A stretch of 64,000 nt of DNA from Macrobrachium rosenbergii (lineage: Eukaryota; Arthropoda; Malacostraca; Decapoda; Palaemonidae). The DNA lies in assembly GCF_040412425.1 (NCBI RefSeq), contig NC_089766.1, forward strand, positions 18,859,274-18,923,273, given 5' to 3'. Below the pieces are notes generated by a model. That model was not told where the DNA came from, searched no databases, and was given only the letters and a program-made list of their open reading frames with translations. Below are positions 24,599-35,202 of the stretch, piece by piece (the stretch's first letter is position 1; each line of letters begins with the position of its first letter). Both the position numbers and the translations under genes were made by a program.

Positions 24599-25393
24599 GT
24601 TCCCAATTCAAACGAAGAATGGAACAAAGTTGCAGATGAATTTCAAGAAAAATGGCAATTCCCAAATTGCATGGGAGCAATAGACGGGAAGCATGTTGTA
24701 TTGAAACAGCCTCAAAACAGCGGAAGTCTCTACTTCAACTACAAGGGAACAAATAGCATTGTCCTGATGGCATTACTAGATGCCAATTATAAACTTTTGT
24801 ACATTGATGTCGGGTGCAATGGACGCATATCAGATGGAGGAGTATTTGCCAATTGTTCATTGTCACAAGCTTTAGAAAACAATATCTTAAACGTGCCAAA
24901 CGGACGTCCTCTGGATTACACCCAAAGCAACAGACAAATACCGTTAGTTGCAATTGGAGATGACGCATTTCCATTAAAAAGGTATTTGATGAAACCTTTT
25001 CCTTTCTCCAATCAGCCTGCACCGAATCGTATTTTTAACTACAGGTTGTCAAGAGCGCGCCGTGTTGTGGAAAATGCTTTCGGCTTAATATCGGCCCGAT
25101 TTCGCATCTTAAGACGGCCGATGGAAGTGGCCCCGAAGCGAGCCAAGACAATTGTATTATGTATATGTGCCTTACATAATTTTCTGTTATCCAGAAAGGA
25201 ATCGGCTTGTATTTATGCTCCTGGAAATTTAGAGGATGAAAATGGTGAAATGTTAAGAGAAGATTTGCCACTAAGAACTTTTCATTCTTTGGAACATCAA
25301 GGGGCAAGAAATGCGTCTGCAGAGGCTAAAGAAATTCGAGAATCTTTCAAGAACTATTTTATGTCAACAAATGGCGAAGTATTGCTGAATTAA
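24599..25393 (+). CDS. Harbinger (HARBI1-like) DDE transposase, catalytic exon
   Basis: A 264-codon open exon. An acceptor-like CGTCTTTTACAG ends at 24598 and the frame is open from 24599 (VPNSNEEWNKVADEF...). The first ATG is at 24671 inside the catalytic fold, so I take the acceptor as the exon start. Counting from that Met, GAIDGKH carries the first catalytic Asp (residue 5), SDGGVF follows at about 54-59, IGDDAFPL carries the second Asp (97), and RVVENAFGLISARFRIL carries the catalytic Glu (134). This is the D-D-E layout of the DDE_Tnp_4/HARBI1 family. The C-terminus ends in an ordinary stop. Cut-and-paste transposase acting in the nucleus. Roughly 100 N-terminal residues, including the helix-turn-helix, are missing upstream, so it is probably inactive alone although the catalytic exon has no lesion. 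Confidence 0.9.
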   Translation, partial: VPNSNEEWNKVADEFQEKWQFPNCMGAIDGKHVVLKQPQNSGSLYFNYKGTNSIVLMALLDANYKLLYIDVGCNGRISDGGVFANCSLSQALENNILNVPNGRPLDYTQSNRQIPLVAIGDDAFPLKRYLMKPFPFSNQPAPNRIFNYRLSRARRVVENAFGLISARFRILRRPMEVAPKRAKTIVLCICALHNFLLSRKESACIYAPGNLEDENGEMLREDLPLRTFHSLEHQGARNASAEAKEIRESFKNYFMSTNGEVLLN

Positions 25394-25684
25394 TGCAATT
25401 GTTTGGTCTTTATTCCACTTTTTGGCACTCATGTTCTCTCACGAGAGTAACGAAAACTTTCACAGATCTGAATATTCACTCAGAGAGTGGAGAGCTACAA
25501 ACTAGCTCTACGAGCGTGCTGTCTAGACTGTTTAGACTGTAGCGCACGCGAGAGAAGAGAAACACTCGCGAGAGTAGAGAGAAAATCTCGGAGAGTACTC
25601 TACAGCCTGTTTACATTCCATAGAGCAGCTGTCTGAGAGCAACTCGCGGAAAAAACTCCCCAATCTAAACGCACCTTAATACTC

Positions 25685-25689
<5 letters not shown>

Positions 25690-25745
<56 letters not shown>
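25690..25745. repeat. (AG)n microsatellite
   Basis: About 28 AG units, 11 bp beyond the Harbinger target site. Confidence 0.97.
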
Positions 25746-25747
<2 letters not shown>

Positions 25748-26652
25748 CCCTGGTTTACTGAAGGAGACTGACATCTGTCAGCTCCAAATATATTTTTCCA
25801 TCTTGAAGGATTTTCCCTGACAGTTGATGTCGTACAGAAGATATAAGAGCATTAATGACTGTCTTTTGAATTATGAATAAAGTCCTTAGATGATTAAGAG
25901 TAAAGGTTCATCAGTTCATCTATGTTGACCAAGACTGCTGTTTTATTAAAATGACTCCTCCCTAAAGACGTATCTTACGAAGACATGGTCAGTCAGTAAA
26001 GTGTATTACGACCATAGAATTTTGTGGAATAGATTTTATTTAAAGAATTTTCAATATTCTTTATAGAGGATATCCTTGATGAAACATACCATTATCTTCA
26101 CATGCACTTTTAAAAGATAAAACAGTCCTTAACCAAAATAAAGACAACTGTTAAATGGCTGAAGTAACATATTAAATGAAGGCTCTCGGCCTCATCTCTC
26201 CCCATGTTGGACAACCTTGCTGAGAAAAGACGTTCCAATATATCAAGCACTACAGTGCATCACTCAATAGGTATGGATTAGCCTCGTGTCTTCAGGATTC
26301 TCAGGATTGCAACAACGGGAAGGGATCAGGACGTTTTGGGTTGCTCGTGTGCGGGATATGTCTGTCCTAAGAACAAACTGAACACTGCTGGCAAAGGAAT
26401 TTGACACCAACAACGATTCTGCAGCAGACGGTATCTTTTTTCCAGTCTCCTGGTTTCACAATGAACATTTTAATCGGTTTTTTCTCTTCACTCTGTTTCC
26501 AAAATACATTTTATTTTTTCATATGTCGTCAGTAAAACTTACGTTTTTTATATCAGTTTAGAACGAAGAGAAAAAATGATTTAAAAGTCATTGAAAGCAG
26601 ATGATGATTTAAATACTCGTATTAACCTTTGTGTTTCCTCCCTTTTCGTCAA

Positions 26653-26655
<3 letters not shown>
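25746..26655. other. No recognised feature
   Basis: Unique sequence without a credible frame. Confidence 0.45.

Positions 26656-26703
<48 letters not shown>
26656..26703. repeat. (CT)n microsatellite
   Basis: About 23 CT units. Confidence 0.97.
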
Positions 26704-26706
<3 letters not shown>

Positions 26707-26866
26707 AACAACACCGCTTGTCAAAGAACAGAGATAAACTTCAATTGACTACAAAGGCCGTAGTTCCTATGGTTACTGGAAGCCAATCATACGAATTAAA
26801 ATTGTTCTGCTATTTCATACCAAATATTGGTTGAGAGCTAGTAAATTATTGTCTGATCCAATTTGT

Positions 26867-26867
<1 letters not shown>

Positions 26868-26924
<57 letters not shown>
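26868..26924. repeat. (GA)n microsatellite
   Basis: About 28 GA units. Confidence 0.97.
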
Positions 26925-26928
<4 letters not shown>

Positions 26929-27517
26929 AACACTTCATGTATTTTATTCCTTTTCGAAATATCTCTCTGGCCTCACCGAAAACTGTCTCTACCACTGAGA
27001 CCTCTATACAATTATCTACCAAAAGGGAAAGAAGAACGACGTCGAACTCTCAGGTGGAAGACTGCGTTGTGCAGCGAAGGTCAGTCTGTCTTATTTCTCT
27101 GTGTCACTAAAAGGTTACTGGTATTATTTGCATCTCTTAACCTTAAAAATGAACGCAGCCGAAAAGCCTCTTGTTTTGTATAAGACGTGACTGCTGACAA
27201 CCATTAATTAGGATTTTGAAAGCGTTTACCGAGACACTGAACCCGTTATCCTAACGGGAAACGACGGAACTAAGACCTTCATCTAATGTGAATGTAGGGA
27301 CCTCATTAAACTTGACCAAGGATGATAATTTCGAAATCTTTCATTCACTGGGATTCCTTGCAGAGGTAGATGCATTCCAGAGAGCATGCAAGAACTCCAG
27401 AATGGAAGCAGAGGAAGAACCTTTATCAAGAAAATATTTATACTTTGCCGTTAAAGTTCACCGTTATACAATGGGTTCAAGTGGTCAAGAAAAGAATCAC
27501 GATGCCCAACATTTATT

Positions 27518-27520
<3 letters not shown>
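26925..27520. other. No recognised feature
   Basis: Two frames of about 100 codons overlap this stretch but include the flanking GA repeats and show no domain. Confidence 0.4.

Positions 27521-27573
<53 letters not shown>
27521..27573. repeat. (GA)n microsatellite
   Basis: About 26 GA units. Confidence 0.97.
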
Positions 27574-27574
<1 letters not shown>

Positions 27575-27792
27575 AGTCAACCGTAAAAGGCCGTACGATA
27601 ATAGTTGATGGTTTGTGTGGTATCCTTCACCTTTGGAAAGCGTCCCTTTATTTAGAGTGACCGAATTTAAATGGGTCGTTAAAGAACACGGAAGTTTCGT
27701 GGCAGATCAAATAATTTTTGCAGAAAGATGTTTCTATTGCAAAATAATTTTCTACCAAAAGAAGATAATTATGTGTATGTATGTGTATATAC

Positions 27793-27797
<5 letters not shown>

Positions 27798-27884
<87 letters not shown>
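27798..27884. repeat. (AT)n array bordering Penelope-like fold-back
   Basis: AT array with one TT interruption near 27860; it ends exactly where the inverted repeat begins. Confidence 0.95.
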
Positions 27885-27885
<1 letters not shown>

Positions 27886-27938
27886 GAAGGACAGGGTGAC
27901 AAGGAGATAGCCGGTCATCAAAAGGTGATACATTTATT

Positions 27939-27978
27939 GCCGACGCGTTTCGTAACAACATAGTTACATCATCAAGGC
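27939..27978 (-). ncRNA. Degenerate hammerhead-ribozyme motif (left arm)
   Basis: The minus strand reads the same 40 bases as 28521-28560: UUGAUGA core, GUAAC/GUUAC stem II, GAAA, and the self-complementary ACGCGU followed by C. The core C3 is U in this copy as well, so cleavage should be weak or absent. Confidence 0.6.
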
Positions 27979-28153
27979 TAAAGAGAAAACAACACAAATT
28001 AAAAACACATGGAATATAACTTTGACTTTAAGAGTCTCAACTAATTATACGAAACTTACATTAAAACAAAACAAGATTTAAAAAGCACCTGCTAGACTAA
28101 AGGCTGAAGGCTGAATGATTCGGAAAGGAGGAGAGGCAGCGAAGAAATACGGC

Positions 28154-28321
28154 TCAAGCCAGAAACAGCTGTATAGAGGTGGTGTGATTGTTCAACTTGG
28201 GCACTAACTGCTTGATAAATAATGACTCTAAGATAAGCAGTTCGTGTAAACGGCTTGTTTGGCCCAGGACAGAGAAGTCAGAATAGTTAATGCTAGTGTT
28301 ACAAATTTTTGTGTGATTTCT
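28154..28321 (-). pseudogene. C-terminal fragment of Penelope-like GIY-YIG polyprotein
   Basis: The minus strand from 28321 is open to a TGA at 28154-28156 and contains YSDFSVLGQT, then LLILESLFIKQLVPKLNN and a short tail. A block of the type F.IL....L.ILESL.I....P.LN ends the GIY-YIG endonuclease region of Penelope-like proteins, where E in ILES is part of the nuclease fold. Upstream RT and most of the endonuclease are absent because the fold-back begins at 28323. Confidence 0.7.
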
Positions 28322-28520
28322 GTATACAGCTGTTTCTGGCTTGAGCCGTATTTCTTCGTTGCCTCTCCTCCTTTCCGAATCATTCAGCCTTCAGCCTTTA
28401 GTCTAGCAGGTGCTTTTTAAATCTTGTTTTGTTTTAATGTAAGTTTCGTATAATTTGTTGAGACTCTTAAAGTCAAAGTTATATTCCATGTGTTTTTAAT
28501 TTGTGTTGTTTTCTCTTTTA

Positions 28521-28560
28521 GCCTTGATGATGTAACTATGTTGTTACGAAACGCGTCGGC
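28521..28560 (+). ncRNA. Degenerate hammerhead-ribozyme motif (right arm)
   Basis: Order: GCC (stem I), UUGAUGA (consensus CUGAUGA, 28524-28530), stem II GUAAC (28532-28536) pairing GUUAC (28543-28547), GAAA (28548-28551), self-complementary ACGCGU (28551-28556), then C (28557) as the expected cleavage position and GGC pairing with stem I GCC. The very short, palindromic stem III matches the minimal, dimer-favouring hammerheads described in Penelope-like elements. The C-to-U change at core position 3 predicts loss or reduction of activity. Confidence 0.65.
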
Positions 28561-28647
28561 AATAAATGTATCACCTTTTGATGACCGGCTATCTCCTTGT
28601 CACCCTGTCCTTCTAAATGCTGTGGCCCTTGTGCCAACGTATTCTGT

Positions 28648-28649
<2 letters not shown>

Positions 28650-28731
<82 letters not shown>
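28650..28731. repeat. (AT)n array
   Basis: About 41 AT units on the right side of the Penelope-like fold-back. Confidence 0.97.
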
Positions 28732-29307
<576 letters not shown>

Positions 29308-30842
29308 CTCATCACCATATTCCTTGGAGCGTCTACTTATCCGCAGGCGAAAGATGGTGGTCTTCGTGCGTGAGTGTTTATCTAAGGCGTCAGAACCTGT
29401 CCTCAGAGGATCTGTCCTCAGAGAAGCTTTCGAAAGGAAAAATGAGATGGAGATACGATCCTGCACTCAGGTCTTTTTATAGAAATCCCTCTTCTTCTCC
29501 TTAGCAATGGAGAAATCAGTGAAGGTTACATCCATTAAACGACTTTATAAACATTTCCTGTTGTTGGGCCATATAAATATTTAGGTATAGAAATATTCTT
29601 TTGTATATTTCTATTTAATCTTATCAAAATCTTGAGAGTTGACCAAATATCTATGAATCTTGCGACTTCAACCATTTCCGTCTTGAGAAGAAATCCAATG
29701 GAATTCCTACTTCTGAGTGTATGAGATTTAATCTTTGTTTCTTTACTTTAGCTCATTCATAAGAACACTAAACTGGCCGTTCATCGCCAAAATTCATCTG
29801 CACACTGAATTTCCGGATAAACCTTCATAATACATGGCCTAGGGGTGTTCTCGTGTGCATGAGATGTACCCTAATTCACCCACTTGCCTTTTACAGTAGA
29901 CACTTTGAATTATCTGAAAAATCAGGGTGGACTTTCTGAAACCTGGCAGCAAGTGAGAAATTTAGGCTTAATTTCACTGTATAGGGTGATAATTTTGACC
30001 CGTAAACTCTGGGTACCTGACCTTAAAATACCCATATCCCCCTTGAAAATTAACGTAGAAGGCTCATTTACCACTCAAAATGTTCCTTTTAATAAGCTCT
30101 TTCCAATGATATATATAAATCTTTAACATTTAGGTCTATATTAGGTCATAAATACCCAAAATGTCACCAGAAATCGAGAAAAGCTGATGATTTACCTCAT
30201 GAAGGAAAAATGGTAAAAATCAAACAATATTAAAGAATGAATGGCAATAATCAACACAGCAACACTATATTATTTAAATAATAAGCACTGTATTACTTTC
30301 TAAACACACAGAAGCATACAGTAACTTTTCATGAAAACTTTATTTTAAAATGCCAATTTATGGTCATTGCTATCTAGGTGGCACTTTATCATGGTATGGG
30401 GATTAATATTTGATGATAAAGTACTTTGAAAAACTTCTCAAGTGAATAAAATTATAAAGAATATATAGCTTGCACAATTTCCTTAAATAATTATTGACTT
30501 TATAAATTCTGGATATAGCATGAACATTTTATTAACCTATGACGTAAATTTAGTATTAAAAGGGTACTATGACATTGCAAATGAAGAAGTTGTATTGGTT
30601 GAATTAAACTAATTCAAACATCCATAACAATAGTTTTAATATCAAAAGATAAATTCAAAGGCAGTATACATTTAATAATGTAAATATATGTATTGAATTT
30701 ATAACTGAAATGTCTGTAGTTTATTTTCATGGCTAAATATTCTAAGCTTTAACTTACATTCGTAAAGGAGTCAAATTTACACAAGTTCTCATGGACGAAT
30801 GACAGTATTTGCTTCTCATGGTTGTGCTTTTAACAAGATTCC

Positions 30843-32889
30843 TCATTCCATACTGTAACCTAAAGGATTGCTACTTGTTGCATCACTTACAACTAAGACA
30901 CTTTGACATTTACAAAAGCTGCAGCAAGGAACATGATTGCTGCGACAGGGACAGTGATATGTTCCACATTTTGTACAACTGCACATCACAGTGAATTCCT
31001 CAGGTATTGGGTTCTTTCCATCAGTTGGCACCAAAAGATCATCAGCTACTTTATAACCATATAACATAGGATCAAGGGGCTCCCATTTAGGTTTAGATAA
31101 AACAGAAATAATGTGATATGTGGTAAAGTATGCTCTTTTTGTATGTTGTATTGTTGCATAGCTAGTAGGTGGTGGGTTCTTAAAACATGACCTCTTGGAA
31201 TGATGATACATATAGTTTCTCAGGTGATCTGCTGTTTTACACATTGTTGCCTGCTTCAGTACTCTTGTCATTTACTCTTCAGCCATGATAACTTGACTTT
31301 CAAAATTATTTTTAGTTCCAAATTCTTTTAAATACATTTGTGGATGTGCCTTTAGAGCAGCAAGTTTAGTCCCAAATTTGCTTGTGTAATCACAGCCAGT
31401 CAGGGAATGCACTGCAGGCAACACTTGGCATAGTTCCCTCCCTAGCTGAACAGTCAATGTATGAATGGCAATATACCTGACTGAATCCCCAGATCCAGTT
31501 TTAATCCGCAGTTCACTGTGTCCTTGATAATGAAGCTCATTCCAGTAATGCAAGAACAGAATTAAGACATCAGTATCAGATGAAAGGATTATAAGTTGGT
31601 TACATCCTTGTTGAACTACATGAAGTGCACAAACAAGCAAGACAAAAAAATTATGTTGCTAAGTAGGAGATAACTTATCATGAAGTCCTTGCAATTACAA
31701 ATTTACACAGACAAGTGTCAGGTTCAAGCATGAAGTGCACAAACAATGCATCGTAGGTCTGCTTCTTCTACATCAGAATTCAGTTCTGGAACTTCAGATA
31801 CCAATCCAGCAGACAATCTTCTTGAGGAGGGGCTTATATTCATCTGGACCTCTGAAATTGCTAACATAAATCTCTAGTGCTGTATCTTTCCATTGATAAT
31901 CTAAAGCCATTTGATGAAGAAGGGACTCCAGCTTTGTCTTGTTTGCAATTGATGGCCAAAATCTCTCCATTTCTTAAGGCAAGGGTGTTTTCTTATTGAT
32001 GTAGCGCAGTTCTATTGGAGGCTTCTTTTCCCTTTTCTGACGCTCTGAATTGACATTTCAACATAAGAGTCAAACACAAAATATATTTTTGAAGCATACT
32101 TTGCCATACACTGAGTTGCATTTAACATATTATTACAAAAATCTCCAAATGTTCTTACATTAGATGTCATCATTTTACGAACATTGGCCATTACATCTAC
32201 AATGAATCCGGTCTTCATGGCGGTTGAAGGTGTAGTTTGATCCTCAGTCTTCAATTGTTTCTCCAGCTCACGAACTATGGAACTCTTTGTTGTTTAGTCA
32301 CTAGGCCATCCTCATCAGACAAATATGAAGCAAAGGAAATATCATATTGAGGTAATTTCTCCCTAGAGTGTCCTCGTTCTTTAGCGACATCAAGCATTCG
32401 ATACAAGTGAGCATCTTCACGCAGAGCTGAATATTGTTGGTATTTTCCTGATGATTTGCTTGGTTGATGAAGTGAAGCAAATGTTTTCAGGTTTGTCCTG
32501 TGAATTGTGGCAGAGATACGAACTTCTTTAGTGCTAAATCTTTCTTTGCGGAAAATCTCGTATGCAGTCTTGCCAATGCTTTCAGCGTTTAGCAGTTGTT
32601 TTCTGATATCTTCGGTTGCTGCTTCTTTTGTCATGATATTGTGAAGTCTTCCTTCTCCTGCAGGTATTAAAAATGGGTTTTCATTTCTTTCTATGAGTCT
32701 TATAATTGCTTGAATATGTCTCTCCTCAGACAGAGTTTTTGATGCTGCAAAAGATTGGTTTACATCTAATTCGTATGTGATTGTGCTTGAACCTGACACT
32801 TGTCTGTGTAAATTTGTAATTGCAAGGACTTCATGATAAGTTATCTCCCACTTAGCAACATAATTTTTTCGTCTTGCTTGTTTGTGCAC
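30843..32889 (-). pseudogene. FEN1/XPG-like nuclease-family protein, full-length but broken
   Basis: Read from 32889 down, pieces of one protein lie in order. The N-terminal part (32889-32275) includes NENPFLIP and ESIGKTAYEIF. After a frameshift near 32278 comes RELEKQLKTEDQ, then YFVFDSYVEMSIQSVRKGKR (about 32090-32015). Then come ELRYINKKTP and LESLLHQMALDYQWKDTALE, DVEEADLRCIVCALH (about 31785-31740), an inserted block, LIILSSDTDVLIL (about 31590) and LPAVHSLTGCDYTSKFGTK (about 31400). The last 142 codons (31271-30843) follow a Tyr-to-stop change. VFD...R, E-A-D, SSDTD and GCDY match the order of acidic motifs in FEN1/XPG nucleases (VFDG, EAEA, EDMD, GSDY), so I infer a PIN-like/XPG nuclease fold. 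The family is widespread in invertebrate genomes as uncharacterised proteins. Two frameshifts or stops, the insertion and the nonsense codon make this copy non-functional. Confidence 0.65.
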
Positions 32890-33671
32890 TTCATGCAGTT
32901 CAACAAGGATGTAACCAACTTATAATCCTTTCATCTGATACTGATGTCTTAATTCTGTTCTTGCATTACTGGAATGAGCTTCATTATCAAGGATACAGTG
33001 AACTGTGGATTAAAACTGGATCTGGGGATTCAGTCAGGTATATTGCCATTCATACATTGACTGCTCAGCTAGGGATGGAACTATGCCAAGTGTTGCCTGC
33101 AGTGCATTCCCTGACTGGCTGTGATTACACAAGCAAATTTGGGACTAAACTTGCTGCTCTAAAGGCACATCCACAAATGTATTTAAAAGAATTTGGAACT
33201 AAAAATAATTTTGAAAGTCAAGTTATCATGGCTGAAGAGTATATGACAAGAGTACTGAAGCAGGCAACAATGTGTAAAACAGCAGATCACCTGAGAAACT
33301 ATATGTATCATCATTCCAAGAGGTCATGTTTTAAGAACCCACCACCTACTAGCTATGCAACAATACAACATACAAAAAGAGCATACTTTACCACATATCA
33401 CATTATTTCTGTTTTATCTAAACCTAAATGGGAGCCCCTTGATCCTATGTTATATGGTTATAAAGTAGCTGATGATCTTTTGGTGCCAACTGATGGAAAG
33501 AACCCAATACCTGAGGAATTCACTGTGATGTGCAGTTGTACAAAATGTGGAACATATCACTGTCCCTGTCGCAGCAATCATGTTCCTTGCTGCAGCTTTT
33601 GTAAATGTCAAAGTGTCTTAGTTGTAAGTGATGCAACAAGTAGCAATCCTTTAGGGTACAGTATGGAATGA
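32874..33671 (+). CDS. C-terminal half of FEN1/XPG-like protein, uninterrupted copy
   Basis: A 265-codon frame, open from 32856 after a TAG with no ATG at its head, so it is a fragment and not a complete gene. Counting from 32874: SSDTD at 20-24, TGCDYTSKFGTK at 81-92 (nuclease-type acidic motifs), a helical middle, and a Cys-rich tail with nine Cys between 220 and 245 (CSCTKCG, CPCRS, CCSFCKC) likely to bind zinc. The final 142 residues are identical to the left-arm copy. The left arm has a stop where this one has Tyr123; the copies also differ at a few earlier residues (for example HAVQQ/HVVQQ, LGMEL/LGREL). Role unknown; DNA nuclease activity is inferred from motif order only. Confidence 0.7.
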   Translation: MLVCALHAVQQGCNQLIILSSDTDVLILFLHYWNELHYQGYSELWIKTGSGDSVRYIAIHTLTAQLGMELCQVLPAVHSLTGCDYTSKFGTKLAALKAHPQMYLKEFGTKNNFESQVIMAEEYMTRVLKQATMCKTADHLRNYMYHHSKRSCFKNPPPTSYATIQHTKRAYFTTYHIISVLSKPKWEPLDPMLYGYKVADDLLVPTDGKNPIPEEFTVMCSCTKCGTYHCPCRSNHVPCCSFCKCQSVLVVSDATSSNPLGYSME

Positions 33672-34679
33672 GGAATCTTGTTAAAAGCACAACCATGAGA
33701 AGCAAATACTGTCATTCGTCCATAAGAACTTGTGTAAATTTGACTCCTTTACGAATGTAAGTTAAAGCTTAGAATATTTAGCCATGAAAATAAACTACAG
33801 ATATTTCAGTTATAAATTCAGTACATGTATTTACATTATTAAATATATACTGCCTTTGAATTTATCTTTTGATATTAAAACTATTGTTATGGATGTTTGA
33901 ATTAGTTTAATTCAACCAATACAACTTCTTCATTTGCAATGTCATAGTACCCTTTTAATACTAAAGCTACGTCATAGGTTAATAAAATTTTCATGCTATC
34001 TCCAGAATTTATAAAGTCAATAATTATTTAAGGAAATTGTGCAAGCTATATATTCTTTATAATTTTATTCACTTGAGAAGTTTTTCAAAGTACTTTATCA
34101 TCAAATATTAATCCCCTTACCATGATAAAGTGCCACCTAGATAGCAATGACCATAAATTGGCATTTTAAAAATAAAGTTTTCATGAAAAGTTACTGTATG
34201 CTTCTGTGTGTTTAGAAAGTAATACAGTGCTTATTATTTAAATAATATAGTGTTGCTGTGTTGATTATTGCCATTCATTCTTTAATATTGTTTGATTTTT
34301 ACCATTTTTCCTTCATGAGGTAAATCATCAGCTTTTCTCGATTTCTGGTGACATTTTGGGTATTTATGACCTAATATAGACCTAAATGTTAAAGATTTAT
34401 ATATATCATTGAAAGAGCTTATTAAAAGGAACAATTTGAGTGGTAAATGAGCCTTCTACGTTAATTTTCAAGGAGACATGGGTATTTTAAGGTCAGGTAC
34501 CCAGAGTTTACGGGTCGAAATTATCACCTATACAGTGAAATTAAGCCTAAATTTCTCACTTGCTGCCAGGTTTCAGAAAGTCCACCCTGATTTTTCAGAT
34601 AATTCAAGGTGTCTACTATAAAAGGCAAGTGGGTGAATTAGGTACATCTCATGCACACGGAAAACCCCAAGCCCATGGA

Positions 34680-35117
34680 CTATCAGTGGAAACACTTCTG
34701 CCTTCGTATGCATAGGAAGGGAATGTCAGCCATTCATAAAAGTCATTTTCAATTAATATGCAATAAAAATACAGCTTGATTTCATTTTCTCTCTTCCTGG
34801 ACCCAAGCTTCTTAAAATATTCTGTTATTACGTCTTGGACTAAAAAGTGCCACAAAAAGGAAAGCGTAAGTAGGGAGTGAAGATTTCAGAGAACAATTAT
34901 GATAACAGCAGGAACCCCAACCATATTTTGGAGTATCCAGATGACGGTCTTGAGCCAAATAAGGCATCCCCGATAACAGAACTTCATAAATCACGAAACA
35001 CGAACCAAGTCGGGAGCGGGATTGGTTTCAGAGCGCTGAGAATGGCCGAGGCGATTATATTCTTAGAGGATACTGATTATGGGAATGTCTTCTTGGATAA
35101 AACATAATTACCTTTTT
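34680..35117. other. No recognised feature
   Basis: Unique sequence between the palindrome and an ATT array. Confidence 0.45.
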
Positions 35118-35118
35118 A

Positions 35119-35201
<83 letters not shown>
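35118..35201. repeat. (ATT)n microsatellite
   Basis: About 28 ATT units; source of poly-Ile and poly-Asn frames. Confidence 0.97.

Positions 35202-35202
<1 letters not shown>

Larger units (their letters stand above)
23928..25676 (+). mobile_element. PIF/Harbinger DNA transposon, internally deleted
   Basis: Termini are inverted copies of AGGTGCGTTTAGATTGG (17 bp, exact). They are flanked by TAA at 23925-23927 and 25677-25679, the 3-bp TWA target-site duplication typical of PIF/Harbinger. Subterminal regions on both sides are rich in CTCTCGCG/CGCGAGAG motifs and share CTACAG-GTTTACA in inverse orientation, likely transposase-binding repeats. Inside are a short putative first exon (24142-24192), an AT-rich tandem block and the DDE exon. 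At 1.75 kb it is shorter than autonomous elements. The missing middle of the transposase and the absence of the second (Myb/SANT-like) ORF indicate a deletion derivative. Confidence 0.92.
27885..28614 (-). mobile_element. Penelope-like element 3' end in fold-back form
   Basis: The arms 27885-28175 and 28323-28614 (about 291 bp each) are near-identical inverted copies around a 147-base spacer. On the minus strand the spacer and inner left arm encode the end of a Penelope-like ORF (see 28154-28321), followed by a 3' region containing a hammerhead-like motif. The right arm is an inverted copy of that 3' region placed upstream. Penelope-like elements are known for inverted or tandem terminal repeats and for hammerhead ribozymes in them, which fits. 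AT arrays lie on both sides. Confidence 0.75.
29834..34679. mobile_element. 4.85-kb palindrome carrying a nuclease-like gene
   Basis: The left arm 29834-31730 (1897 bp) and right arm 32784-34679 (1896 bp) are inverted copies with almost no length differences and scattered substitutions that become denser towards the outer ends; the spacer is 31731-32783 (1053 bp). The outermost match is GTGTGCATGAGATGTACC. CATGG occurs at both outer borders and could be a short target duplication or chance. Each arm carries the C-terminal half of one gene plus about 1 kb of AT-rich 3' sequence; the spacer and right inner edge carry the N-terminal half on the minus strand. It may be a mobile element with very long inverted ends, a fold-back duplication of a mobile gene, or an assembly-made palindrome. 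Confidence 0.75.

Noticed and set aside
24671..25393. Domesticated host HARBI1 gene
   Set aside because: It sits between exact 17-bp inverted ends with TAA duplications, so it is part of a transposon copy.
32874..33671. Complete gene starting at the TTG at 32874
   Set aside because: No ATG at the head, and the N-terminal half of the family lies on the other strand; it is a C-terminal fragment in the palindrome arm.
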